A stretch of 26,985 nucleotides of DNA, from NCBI GenBank assembly GCA_002440045.1, contig DJRI01000155.1, positions 1-26,985 of the forward strand, written 5' to 3'. Position numbers and translations under genes: made by a program. A model generated the notes under the pieces. It made no database searches. It had not been told where the DNA came from and saw nothing but the letters and a program-made list of their open reading frames with translations. The first letter of the stretch is position 1, and each line of letters begins with the position of its first letter. The stretch comes from Ruminococcaceae bacterium UBA6364 (GTDB lineage: Bacteria > Bacillota > Clostridia > Oscillospirales > Acutalibacteraceae). Shown here piece by piece: positions 1-6,569 of this stretch.

Positions 1-6
1 TATAAT

Positions 7-55
7 CGCGGCTTTGCCGCGCAGGCTAACGGCTAACAGCCAACAGCTAACGGCT
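7..55. repeat. Hairpin plus heptamer tandem repeat at the window edge
   Basis: A perfect 6-bp hairpin (CGCGGC, loop TTT, GCCGCG; 7-21) is followed at 24-51 by four units of a 7-nt repeat: GGCTAAC, GGCTAAC, AGCCAAC, AGCTAAC, with a partial fifth. It lies directly 3' of the peptidase gene on the minus strand, so the hairpin could end that operon, but no T-run follows it. The same heptamer recurs at 25514-25534 near the other end of the window. Confidence 0.6.
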
Positions 56-56
56 C

Positions 57-764
57 TTACGGCAAATCCTTTAACTTTTCGGGATTTTTTGTAAGGTTTG
101 TTTCGCGGTAGCCGTCGGACGCGTCATAAAAGAATATGTCGCCGTCCTCGTTGCCCGCGACGGTATAATATTTGCCGTCGACAAAGCAAAAGCCTGCGCC
201 GTTATCCATACCGATTCCCGAAAGTCCTCTGCCGACTATTGCGGTTTTAAAGGTCTGCCAATTTTCGTTCTGAAAGTGCGGCGCGCTTGTAAAAGGCAAA
301 AATCCGAGGCAGTCGCAGAACATAAAGCTGCCGTTTTCGCCGCAGTCGTCATAGCCCTCTTTAAACCAGCACATAGCGCCCGAGCTTACGCCGCAAAGCA
401 CCTTGCCGAGCGAATAAGCCTTTTTAAAGACCTCGTCGGCGCCTGTTTTTGCAAACGTTTCGGTAAGAAATTTAAGATTGCCGCCGCCGACATAGATTAT
501 ATCGGCGGAAAGAATCTTTTTTTCGACAAGCTCTTTTGTTATATATCGGTGCGACAGGAAAAGAATATTCACGTCGCCGCAGCCGTTATCGGAAAAGCTT
601 TCCCAAATTTCGCGGTCGCCGTCGTCAACGCAGTCGTGACCAGCCGTGGGGATATAAAGGAACGAGGGCGACTTTTTATTTGTAAGAGAAATAATATGCT
701 TTACAACGTTGAGCATTTCGCCGTTTGCATATCTTCCGCCGCCGAGAGCAACAATTTTACCCAT
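57..764 (-). CDS. Peptidase S51 family protein (dipeptidase E-like)
   Basis: A 235-aa protein of the S51 (peptidase E / cyanophycinase-like) family, serine peptidases with a class-I-amidotransferase-like fold that usually cleave Asp-X dipeptides in the cytoplasm. Visible marks are an N-terminal beta-strand with a glycine-rich turn (IVALGGG), the YVGGGN turn around residues 91-96, and the nucleophile elbow GVSSG at 125-129 with Ser127 as likely nucleophile. His163 in SAPHF is the candidate catalytic histidine. There is no signal peptide or membrane segment. I chose the ATG at 764 because GTGAGG lies 6 nt before it; a GTG 12 nt upstream would itself be part of that Shine-Dalgarno sequence. The gene follows leuS by 15 bp and is the last gene of the T-box operon. 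Family is solid; the exact substrate is not readable. Confidence 0.85.
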   Translation of the reverse strand: MGKIVALGGGRYANGEMLNVVKHIISLTNKKSPSFLYIPTAGHDCVDDGDREIWESFSDNGCGDVNILFLSHRYITKELVEKKILSADIIYVGGGNLKFLTETFAKTGADEVFKKAYSLGKVLCGVSSGAMCWFKEGYDDCGENGSFMFCDCLGFLPFTSAPHFQNENWQTFKTAIVGRGLSGIGMDNGAGFCFVDGKYYTVAGNEDGDIFFYDASDGYRETNLTKNPEKLKDLP

Positions 765-779
765 AAAAAACCTCACATT

Positions 780-3185
780 TTATTTAGCGACAATGTTGAT
801 TATTTTGCCGGGAACATAAATTTCTTTGATTATCTGCTTGCCCGAAAGAAGCTCTTTTACCTTTTCGTCATTCTTCGCGGCAGAAACAGCCGTTGCGGCG
901 TCGGCGTCCTTTTCGATAGTTACGGTAGCGCGCAGCTTTCCGCAAATCTGAACGGGAACTTCAATAGTCGCGTCAACCGTTTTTTCTTCGTCATAGTCAA
1001 CCCAATTGCCGTTTGCAAGCATTCCGCCGAAGCCCTGTGTTGCCCATATCTCTTCCGTGACGTGCGGCGCAAAGGGATTGAGAAGCGTAAGAAACGTTTT
1101 AAGCTCGCCCTTTGTAACAGAGCCCTTGTCGTAAATTTCGTTAAGAAGCGTCATAAGTGCGGCTATTGCGGTGTTGAACTTCATACTTTCAATATCGTCC
1201 GAGACTTTTTTAACGGTCTTGTGGAAGCTGCTTTCAAGCTCCTTTGAATATCCGTCGCCGTCTTTTACGATTTCGTTGAGATTCCACACTCTGTCGATAA
1301 ATCTTTTGCAGCCCTTAACGCCGTTTTCGGACCACGGCGCGGCTTTTTCATAATCGCCCATAAAGAGGACGTATGTGCGAAGAACGTCTGCGCCGTAGGC
1401 GTTTACAACCTCGTTCGGGTCAACAACGTTGCCCTTTGATTTGCTCATTTTATCGCCGTCGGGTCCTAAAATAAGACCTTGCGCCGTTCTTTTGGCATAC
1501 GGCTCAGAGTAGGGCACTTCGCCGATGTCATAAAGGAACTTGTGCCAGAAGCGCGAATAAATAAGGTGGCGCGTGACGTGCTCCATACCGCCGTTGTACC
1601 AGTCAACCTGACCCCAATATTTAAGCTTTTCGGGGTCTGCAAAACGCTCGGTGTTGTGGGGGTCGATATATCTTAAGAAATACCACGAAGAACCTGCCCA
1701 CTGCGGCATTGTATCGGTTTCGCGCTTGGCTTCGCCGCCGCAGCGCGGGCACTTGCAGTTGACGAACGAGTCAATCTTTGCAAGGGGGCTTTCGCCGTCA
1801 GAACCGGGCTTAAAGTTGTCAACCTTGGGGAGCTTTAAGGGCAGCTCGCTGTAGGGTACGGGAACCATTCCGCATTTTTCGCAGTAAACAATCGGAATAG
1901 GCTCGCCCCAATATCTTTGACGGTTAAACGCCCAGTCCTTCATTTTATACTGAACGCCCTTTTCGCCGATGCCCTTTTCTTCGAGGAATGAAAGCATTCT
2001 TTCTATAGAATCCTTTTTGTTCTTATAGCCGTTAAGGAAGTCGGAGTTTATCATTTCGCCGTCGCCCGTATAGGCTTCTTTTTCAATGTCGCCGCCCTTT
2101 ATTACCTCTATAATGTCAATGCCGAATTTTTTTGCAAATTCAAAGTCGCGCTCATCGTGTGCGGGCACCGCCATAATTGCGCCCGTGCCGTAGCCCATCA
2201 TAACGTAGTCGGATATGTATATCGGTATTTTTTTGCCGTTTACGGGGTTAATTCCGCAGATGCCGTCAAGGCGAACGCCTGTTTTGTCTTTTACAAGCTG
2301 CGTTCTTTCAAATTCGGTCTTTTTGGCGCATTCTGCTCTGTAAGCCGCAACTTCGTCCATATTGGCGATTTTATCGGAATATTTGTCGATAAGCGGATGC
2401 TCGGGCGCCATTACCATAAACGTTACGCCGAAAAGTGTGTCGGGGCGCGTGGTATAAATGCGAAGCATTTCGTCGGTGCCGTCAACCTTGAAGTTTACAA
2501 ACGCGCCTGTCGATTTGCCTATCCAGTTGACCTGCTGAAGCTTGATGTTGGGAAGATAATTTACCTCGTTAAGACCCTCAAGAAGCTTGTCGGCATAGGC
2601 GGTTATTCTTAAATACCAAACGTCCTTTGATTTCTGAACAATGTCGCTGTGGCAAATGTCGCACTTGCCGCCCTGCGAGTCCTCGTTTGAAAGCACAACC
2701 TTGCACGACGGGCAATAGTTTACGAGGGTTTTGTCGCGGAACGCAAGACCGTGCTCGAACATTTTAAGAAAAATCCACTGAGTCCATTTATAATAGTCCT
2801 CTTGTGTTGTGTCGATAACACGCGTCCAGTCGAAGGAAAAACCGACGTTTTTAAGCTGGCTTGAAAATCTTTTGATGTTGTCGTCGGTAACCTTTCTCGG
2901 GTGAATGCCCGTTTTGATGGCGTAGTTTTCGGTGGGAAGGCCGTATGCGTCAAAGCCTATCGGGAAAAGCACGTTATAGCCCTGCATACGTCTTTTTCTT
3001 GAAACAACCTCAAGTCCCGAGTATGCCTTTATGTGGCCGACGTGCATGCCCGCGCCGCTCGGATAGGGGAATTCGACAAGGCCGTAAAATTTAGGCTTGC
3101 CGGAGTTGTCGTCGGCGTGAAAAACGCCCTCGTCCTCCCACTTTTTTTGCCATTTTTTTTCGACTTCGGCAAAGTTGTATTTCAT
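780..3185 (-). CDS. leuS: Leucyl-tRNA synthetase
   Basis: A full-length 801-aa class I aminoacyl-tRNA synthetase that attaches leucine to tRNA(Leu) using ATP. The HIGH signature appears as HVGH at 48-51 and the second ATP motif as KMSKS at 579-583. Between them is the CP1 editing domain with TTRPDT (245-250) and GTGAIMAVPAHDERD (333-347), so hydrolytic proofreading is expected to be intact. Paired cysteines at 158/161 and 175/178 and again near 435/438 and 478-482 look like zinc-binding knuckles. The C-terminal anticodon-binding region is complete. AAAGGA sits 8-9 nt before the ATG. It lies 14 bp downstream of rsfS, fourth gene behind the leucine-type T-box at 4746-4980, which explains its regulation. 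Confidence 0.98.
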   Translation of the reverse strand: MKYNFAEVEKKWQKKWEDEGVFHADDNSGKPKFYGLVEFPYPSGAGMHVGHIKAYSGLEVVSRKRRMQGYNVLFPIGFDAYGLPTENYAIKTGIHPRKVTDDNIKRFSSQLKNVGFSFDWTRVIDTTQEDYYKWTQWIFLKMFEHGLAFRDKTLVNYCPSCKVVLSNEDSQGGKCDICHSDIVQKSKDVWYLRITAYADKLLEGLNEVNYLPNIKLQQVNWIGKSTGAFVNFKVDGTDEMLRIYTTRPDTLFGVTFMVMAPEHPLIDKYSDKIANMDEVAAYRAECAKKTEFERTQLVKDKTGVRLDGICGINPVNGKKIPIYISDYVMMGYGTGAIMAVPAHDERDFEFAKKFGIDIIEVIKGGDIEKEAYTGDGEMINSDFLNGYKNKKDSIERMLSFLEEKGIGEKGVQYKMKDWAFNRQRYWGEPIPIVYCEKCGMVPVPYSELPLKLPKVDNFKPGSDGESPLAKIDSFVNCKCPRCGGEAKRETDTMPQWAGSSWYFLRYIDPHNTERFADPEKLKYWGQVDWYNGGMEHVTRHLIYSRFWHKFLYDIGEVPYSEPYAKRTAQGLILGPDGDKMSKSKGNVVDPNEVVNAYGADVLRTYVLFMGDYEKAAPWSENGVKGCKRFIDRVWNLNEIVKDGDGYSKELESSFHKTVKKVSDDIESMKFNTAIAALMTLLNEIYDKGSVTKGELKTFLTLLNPFAPHVTEEIWATQGFGGMLANGNWVDYDEEKTVDATIEVPVQICGKLRATVTIEKDADAATAVSAAKNDEKVKELLSGKQIIKEIYVPGKIINIVAK

Positions 3186-3199
3186 TTATATCAATCCTT

Positions 3200-3556
3200 T
3201 CAGTCCGTAATAATGTCGGAAATATCTATTTTTGCGCCGTCGCCCCAAAGGCGCTCAAGGTTATAATAGCTGCGCGTGTCCTTTAAAAACAGGTGCACTG
3301 TAACGCCCGCATACTGCAAAACGACCCAGCCGGTGGCTCTGCCTTCAATGTGGTCGGGCTTTATGTTTTCAAGAGAAAGTCTGTATTCGACTTCTTCCGA
3401 AAGCGAGCGCAAATGTGTGTTTGAATTTGCCGTAGCTATTACAAAATAGTCGGCGACTATTGTAAGCTCTTCGGTTTTAATCACTTCAATATCCACGCCC
3501 TTTTTGTCGTCAAGCGTTTTTACTATTTTTTCTACAAGCTCTTTACTGTTCATCAT
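3200..3556 (-). CDS. rsfS: Ribosomal silencing factor RsfS (YbeB/Iojap)
   Basis: A 118-aa protein of the RsfS/Iojap family, which binds uL14 on the 50S subunit and blocks joining with the 30S subunit when nutrients are short. Family hallmarks visible are DYFVIATANSNTH (about 36-48), the GWVVLQYAGVTVHLF strand block near the C-terminal third, and YYNLERLWGD. Length is typical. The ATG overlaps the yqeK stop as ATGA; a second ATG follows immediately, and AGGA stands 5 or 8 nt away, so either may be used. Translational coupling to yqeK is likely. The gene order nadD-yqeK-rsfS is widely conserved in Firmicutes. Confidence 0.95.
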   Translation of the reverse strand: MMNSKELVEKIVKTLDDKKGVDIEVIKTEELTIVADYFVIATANSNTHLRSLSEEVEYRLSLENIKPDHIEGRATGWVVLQYAGVTVHLFLKDTRSYYNLERLWGDGAKIDISDIITD

Positions 3557-4131
3557 AGCCTTCCTTTCATTTCAAGTATTGCGTCGTTATAGGCGTTAAC
3601 GGTGTCCGTATGGACACATTTTCCTTCGTCTATAAGCTCTTTAACGGTAAAAGCTATACCGTAAACAATTGCTTCGTCAAGCGAGCGTTCGGCTTTTTCG
3701 CGCATAACGTCAACACCCGGGTATGTTCTGTCGGCGCTGATATAATCCGCAACGAAAAGCACTTTCTCAAGAAGCGGCATTCCGCCTCTGCCCGTTGTGT
3801 GATAGCGCACCGCGCTGATAATTTCGGGGTCGCAAACGCCGAGCGTGTGCTCTATATAGTGTGCCCCGCAAATTGCGTGATAAAGCTTCGGCGTGTGAAG
3901 CTCGGTTTTTGAAAGCTCTATGTTGTTTTCTGCGATGTAGGCAAGCTGCTCTTCTTTTTTTGCGTCTTTAAAAACATCGTGCAAAAGCCCCGCGGTATAA
4001 GCTTTGTTTTCGTCTGCGCCGTATTTTTTTGCAAGACTTTTTGCAGAGTCTGCAACGCACAGCGAGTGATTATACCGCCGTTCTGTCAGGCGTTCTTTTA
4101 TAATTTCTTTAAAACGTGCGTCGTCGGTCAT
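3553..4131 (-). CDS. yqeK: HD-domain hydrolase YqeK (bis(5'-nucleosyl)-tetraphosphatase, symmetrical)
   Basis: A 192-aa HD-superfamily protein of the YqeK family, members of which hydrolyse diadenosine tetraphosphate to two ADP. Metal-ligand residues of the HD fold are visible: His22 (RYNHS), the His51-Asp52 pair in GLLHDVFKDA, His111 in YHTTGRGGMP and Asp129 in FVADY. The C-terminal ISADRTYPGVD segment is also characteristic of the family. It overlaps nadD by 4 nt (ATGA) and rsfS by 4 nt, so the three are read as a coupled block. Function is assigned by family; the sequence shows nothing unusual. Confidence 0.93.
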   Translation of the reverse strand: MTDDARFKEIIKERLTERRYNHSLCVADSAKSLAKKYGADENKAYTAGLLHDVFKDAKKEEQLAYIAENNIELSKTELHTPKLYHAICGAHYIEHTLGVCDPEIISAVRYHTTGRGGMPLLEKVLFVADYISADRTYPGVDVMREKAERSLDEAIVYGIAFTVKELIDEGKCVHTDTVNAYNDAILEMKGRL

Positions 4132-4730
4132 TTGTAGATGTTCCTTTCTTTTATATATTTGTATACTTCCGGTGACAAAAATTCTTTGACGTCTTTATTT
4201 TCTTTAATAAGCTCCCTTATTTTTGTGGAGCTTATTTCAAACGGCTCGCTGTATGAAAGAATATAGCGGTCAGGGGAAAGTCCCAGTGTGTTTTCTGCAA
4301 AATCGCGCATATCCGAAAAAAAGCGTCTGTCCGCCGTCCTGCAGGCGGCAACGGGGGTGCAAAGCGTTAAAAGCTCTTTTGATTTGTACCATCTGTCAAG
4401 CGACAAAAACATATCGTCGCCCATAAAAAGAAAAATTTCATCGTTCGGGTGAGCGTTTTTAAACGCAAAAACGGTGTCAAAGGTATAGCTTTTTCCGCCG
4501 CGGTTAAGTTCAAAATCGCTTATTTCAAAATTCTTTTCAAAAAAAGCGCGGCGGCACATAAAAAGACGGTCACGGTCCGATGCCTCACAGCCGTTTTTAA
4601 ACGGCGACGAGTGCGCGGGGATTATTATTGCTTTTTCGACGTTTGCCGCTTCAAAAAGGTTTTCGCAGAGCCTTTTGTGCCCGTTGTGCGGCGGGTCAAA
4701 AGAACCGCCGTATATCGCGATTCGGCTCAA
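4128..4730 (-). CDS. nadD: Nicotinate-nucleotide adenylyltransferase
   Basis: A 200-aa nucleotidyltransferase of the NadD family, which makes deamido-NAD from nicotinate mononucleotide and ATP. The N-terminal ATP-binding motif GGSFDPPHNGH (8-18) and the C-terminal ISSTKIRE motif are both present. I start it at a TTG (4730) because the diagnostic sequence begins there (SRIAIYGGSF) and a GGGGGTG Shine-Dalgarno lies about 7 nt upstream. The frame stays open 90 nt further upstream, but that stretch is the T-box terminator and antiterminator and is not expected to be translated. First gene of the leucine-responsive operon; overlaps yqeK by 4 nt. A rare start codon behind a riboswitch may keep its level below that of leuS. 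Confidence 0.95.
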   Translation of the reverse strand: MSRIAIYGGSFDPPHNGHKRLCENLFEAANVEKAIIIPAHSSPFKNGCEASDRDRLFMCRRAFFEKNFEISDFELNRGGKSYTFDTVFAFKNAHPNDEIFLFMGDDMFLSLDRWYKSKELLTLCTPVAACRTADRRFFSDMRDFAENTLGLSPDRYILSYSEPFEISSTKIRELIKENKDVKEFLSPEVYKYIKERNIYK

Positions 4731-4745
4731 AAAAACACCCCCTAT

Positions 4746-4776
4746 AAAAAAATCCCGACAGCGTTTGCTGTTGGGA
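4746..4776 (-). terminator. T-box regulatory terminator
   Basis: Arms TCCCAACAGC and GCTGTCGGGA enclose the loop AAAC and are followed by seven T on the minus strand. It lies just after the conserved T-box sequence and before the nadD ribosome-binding site, the normal position for the attenuator of a T-box. Confidence 0.93.
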
Positions 4777-4980
4777 CGAAATTTTTTCGCGGTACCACCC
4801 GACTTCGGTGCAAAAAGCACCCTTATTAAGCCTTAACGCGGCGCACGCCGTTCACTACTTTTTTCGCAAACGGGACTCGGGAACGAGCTATACACCCGTT
4901 TCTTTGCAGCCTCGCACCGACCGGCTGCTCTCTTAAAAGGAAGAAAAGGGTCTTTTTTTCCGTCACAGTCTTTAAATATA
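4746..4980 (-). promoter_or_regulatory. T-box riboswitch leader, leucine type
   Basis: The leader of the nadD-leuS operon holds all main T-box parts on the minus strand. The conserved box GGGTGGTACCGCG is at 4800-4788. Stem I contains AGAGAGC, a distal GCAGCC/GGCTGC hairpin carrying GGTG, and a helix ACCC...TTTCT pairing with AGAAACGGGT. The base helix GACT/AGTC and the GGAA/TTCC pairing enclose a specifier loop in which CTC (4887-4885) sits directly before GTTCC, which I read as a leucine codon. The acceptor-reading bulge is TGGT, matching a tRNA with A73; tRNA-Leu in this window has A73. The terminator follows at 4776-4746. Uncharged tRNA(Leu) should favour the antiterminator and switch on the operon. 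The specifier assignment was made by hand folding. Confidence 0.93.
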
Positions 4981-4986
4981 TAAGCC

Positions 4987-5015
4987 ATTATATAAAACTT
5001 TTTCTTCAAAGTCAA
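4987..5015 (-). promoter_or_regulatory. Sigma-A promoter of the T-box operon
   Basis: On the minus strand TTGACT (5015-5010) and TATAAT (4992-4987) are separated by exactly 17 nt. Transcription would start near 4980, just upstream of T-box stem I. Confidence 0.9.
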
Positions 5016-5077
5016 TAGCGGCGGGCGCTTTGCGCCCGTTTTCGGCGGTTTTTTTGACGGTATTAAGCGCAGAAAAA

Positions 5078-5476
5078 TCAGCTGTTTATTGAATTAATAA
5101 ATTTTTCAATTCTGCTGACAAAAAGGACGGCGTTTTCGTATTGTTCAATTACATCGGCTTTTGAAACGACATAAAAGTCCGAATAGTCGCTTTGTGTTCT
5201 GACAGAAAAAGCGCTTTTTGCAATTTTAGCATATTCTTTTTCAATTAAACCGGGTTTTATATAATTAAGGTAGAAGTCTGAAAGTACCCCGGAATGCTTT
5301 TTGTAACCGACACCTCTCGTTGCACAAAGAGCATTAACCGAATGAAAAATCGCATAATATGAGCGGTTGGCGCTGTCGGCGTATAATCCGTCGCGAAGAA
5401 GAACCTCTGATGCTTTTAAACAATCTTTTGCTTTTTCAATTCTGAAAAGTGCAAGCGCTGAATTTGAATCAGGCAA
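5078..5476 (-). CDS. HEPN domain protein, putative toxin of a MNT/HEPN pair
   Basis: A 132-aa all-helical HEPN-domain protein of the kind paired with small nucleotidyltransferases; several such pairs are toxin-antitoxin modules in which HEPN is an RNase. The R-x(4-6)-H motif is seen as Arg38 to His45 in RSYYAIFH, inside the DSANRSYYAIFHSVNAL helix typical of PF05168-like proteins. I start it at a TTG (5476) that overlaps the end of the upstream gene by 8 nt; GAAGGAGT inside that gene lies about 9 nt before it. The open frame continues upstream only across the neighbour in another frame. No clear terminator follows the stop at 5078. Toxin activity is inferred from family and pairing; some HEPN/MNT pairs have other or unknown roles. 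Confidence 0.8.
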   Translation of the reverse strand: MPDSNSALALFRIEKAKDCLKASEVLLRDGLYADSANRSYYAIFHSVNALCATRGVGYKKHSGVLSDFYLNYIKPGLIEKEYAKIAKSAFSVRTQSDYSDFYVVSKADVIEQYENAVLFVSRIEKFINSINS

Positions 5477-5810
5477 CCAAATCCACTCCTTCTCTTTCGA
5501 TATTTTTAAAGAAGGGATTTGAGCTTTTATATCTGTCAAAGGTTGCCTTATCTTGAACCGCGACAGAAAGAACAACGTCGTTTTCCAAATCAATATCAAC
5601 GGAATAATCCGAAAAATATCTGTTCAGTTTTGAAATTTCGGATACCGATATATCTGCGATAATCATAATGTCTATATCGGATTCGTCGTTGAAGTCGCCG
5701 CGGGCATAAGAGCCGTAAAGAATGACAGCCGCAAGCTTTTCGCCGAAAACGGCTTTTGCTTTTTCAACCACTTCGCTTGTAACGGCAGATAATTGGCTTT
5801 TTGTACACAT
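5469..5810 (-). CDS. Minimal nucleotidyltransferase (MNT) domain protein, putative antitoxin
   Basis: A 113-aa stand-alone nucleotidyltransferase fold protein. The pol-beta motif is clear: Gly33-Ser34 followed by Asp45 and Asp47 in GSYARGDFNDESDIDIMI, and a further acidic segment (VDIDLEND, 71-78) can supply the third metal ligand. In the characterised MntA/HepT system the MNT protein AMPylates and silences the HEPN toxin. Here it is translated first and overlaps the HEPN gene by 8 nt, which fits an antitoxin-first coupled pair. AGGTG lies 5 nt before the ATG. The catalytic motif looks intact, so loss of transferase activity is not suggested. The partner belongs to a different HEPN subfamily from classical HepT, so the mechanism is inferred. 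Confidence 0.85.
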   Translation of the reverse strand: MCTKSQLSAVTSEVVEKAKAVFGEKLAAVILYGSYARGDFNDESDIDIMIIADISVSEISKLNRYFSDYSVDIDLENDVVLSVAVQDKATFDRYKSSNPFFKNIEREGVDLVA

Positions 5811-5849
5811 AACGACACCTCCGTTTTATGTTCGTCTCTTTCTGTTTGT

Positions 5850-5879
5850 ATTATACACTTTATCTTAAAACTAAGTCAA
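5850..5879 (-). promoter_or_regulatory. Sigma-A promoter of the MNT/HEPN cassette
   Basis: TTGACT (5879-5874) and TATAAT (5855-5850) on the minus strand with an 18-nt spacer, 40 bp before the MNT start codon. The cassette can therefore be transcribed independently of its neighbours. Confidence 0.82.
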
Positions 5880-5929
5880 TAGATTGAAAATATTAATTGT
5901 TTAAAGACGCGAGAGGACGGAATTTAAAA

Positions 5930-5966
5930 ATAAAAGCCGTCAGCTTTTATATTGACAAACTTTGTC
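5930..5966. repeat. Two small inverted repeats upstream of the SASP gene
   Basis: ATAAAAGC/GCTTTTAT with a 5-nt loop (5930-5950) is followed by GACAAA-C-TTTGTC (5954-5966), whose first arm overlaps a TTGACA hexamer at 5953-5958. They lie in the 243-bp gap between the divergent MNT and SASP genes and could be operators. No convincing -10 element or sigma-G promoter could be placed with them. Confidence 0.45.
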
Positions 5967-6053
5967 AGAAGATAAAAATAATATTTTTTTAAAAGCGATA
6001 AATAATATGATTGCAAACGCAAAAGAAATTAATTCGAGAAGGAGTGGAAAAGA

Positions 6054-6245
6054 ATGTCAACAAATAAGAACCTCGTACCCGAAGCAAAGGAAGCTCTTAA
6101 CAAGTTTAAGATGGAGGCTGCTTCTGAGGTAGGCGTTAATCTTAAGCAGGGCTACAACGGCGACCTTACGTCCCGTCAGGCAGGCTCTGTAGGCGGCCAG
6201 ATGGTAAAAAAGATGATAAAAGCCTATGAAGACGGTATGAAATAA
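6054..6245 (+). CDS. Alpha/beta-type small acid-soluble spore protein (SASP)
   Basis: A 63-aa protein of the alpha/beta-type SASP family, which coats DNA in the forespore and protects it from UV and heat, then feeds the germinating cell after cleavage by protease GPR. The first family signature KMEAASEVGV (about 19-28) contains the expected GPR cleavage region, and the second, LTSRQAGSVGGQMVKKMI (38-55), matches the DNA-binding helix. AAGGAG stands about 9 nt before the ATG. The gene is monocistronic with its own terminator. In known spore formers it is expressed late in the forespore from a sigma-G promoter; I could not place that promoter confidently. It is the strongest single piece of evidence that the organism makes endospores. 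Confidence 0.95.
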   Translation: MSTNKNLVPEAKEALNKFKMEAASEVGVNLKQGYNGDLTSRQAGSVGGQMVKKMIKAYEDGMK

Positions 6246-6277
6246 ATTTTTATAAAACTGTAACTTTATCGCATCAA

Positions 6278-6310
6278 GGCGGCGCGGAATTTCTGCGCCG
6301 CCGTTTTTTT
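6278..6310 (+). terminator. Terminator of the SASP gene
   Basis: GGCGGCGC and GCGCCGCC form an 8-bp GC stem around GGAATTTCT, followed by G and seven T. It ends the monocistronic SASP transcript 33 bp after its stop. Confidence 0.93.
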
Positions 6311-6379
6311 GGCAAAAGCAAAAACAAACGGAAAGAGAGGGCTTTGAATGCGGCTTCCGCTTCGTCCGGGTTGAAAAAA

Positions 6380-6435
6380 CGCCCCTTAAGGGGACATAAT
6401 TTGAATTTTTTTCAAATTTTATCCCCTTAAGGGCG
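6380..6435. repeat. 56-bp palindromic element
   Basis: Two near-identical inverted arms of about 25 nt (outer CGCCCCTTAAGGGGA, inner ATTTGAA) flank a short T loop. Each arm itself contains the palindrome CCCCTTAAGGGG or most of it, so cruciform and single-arm folds are both possible. On the minus strand the stem is followed by GTTTTTT, so it could act as a back-up terminator for the LRR gene. It could also be a miniature mobile or REP-like repeat; no second copy is present in the window. Confidence 0.65.
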
Positions 6436-6457
6436 CAAAAATGCAGTTTACTGCAAA

Positions 6458-6497
6458 CAAAAACCGCAGGCGAAGTTTTTTAAAGCTTCGTCTGCGG
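6458..6497 (-). terminator. Terminator of the LRR-dockerin gene
   Basis: On the minus strand CCGCAGACGAAG and CTTCGCCTGCGG form a 12-bp stem with one G-T pair and a 10-nt loop, followed directly by TTTTTGTTT. It lies about 75 bp after the LRR gene stop codon. Confidence 0.85.
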
Positions 6498-6515
6498 ATA
6501 TGTTTTTAAAGAATA

Positions 6516-6557
6516 AGAAGGTCGAACCCGTACTGAGTTCGGCCTTCTTGTGCTTAA
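6516..6557 (-). repeat. Dispersed repeat copy 1 with 12-bp hairpin
   Basis: Starting 12 nt after the LRR stop codon, the minus strand has a 12-bp stem (AGAAGGCCGAAC / GTTCGACCTTCT) around the loop TCAGTACGG. The 30 nt at 6557-6528 match 26949-26978 at 27 of 30 positions, all three differences being transitions. Both copies have the same orientation relative to the gene they follow. Confidence 0.8.
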
Positions 6558-6569
6558 GTAAATGCGGCG

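Noticed and set aside
276..1247. Long open frame on the plus strand opposite the peptidase and leuS
   Set aside because: It runs antisense to two clear genes, has cysteine- and arginine-rich composition without any family match, and no ribosome-binding site; it is a by-product of codon bias.
4731..4820. Upstream extension of nadD by 30 codons
   Set aside because: The extension lies in the T-box antiterminator/terminator, and the conserved GGSFDPPHNGH motif fits a start at the TTG at 4730.
5022..5038. Terminator after the HEPN gene
   Set aside because: The hairpin CGGGCGC-TTT-GCGCCCG is real but has no T-run on the minus strand, and on the plus strand no gene ends there, so a terminator call is not supported.
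5477..5599. Upstream extension of the HEPN protein by 41 codons
   Set aside because: It lies fully inside the MNT coding sequence in another frame and has no ribosome-binding site; the TTG at 5476 has one.
6516..6557. End of an IS200/IS605-type element
   Set aside because: A subterminal hairpin would fit, but there is no transposase, no defined second end and no cleavage-site motif that I can establish.
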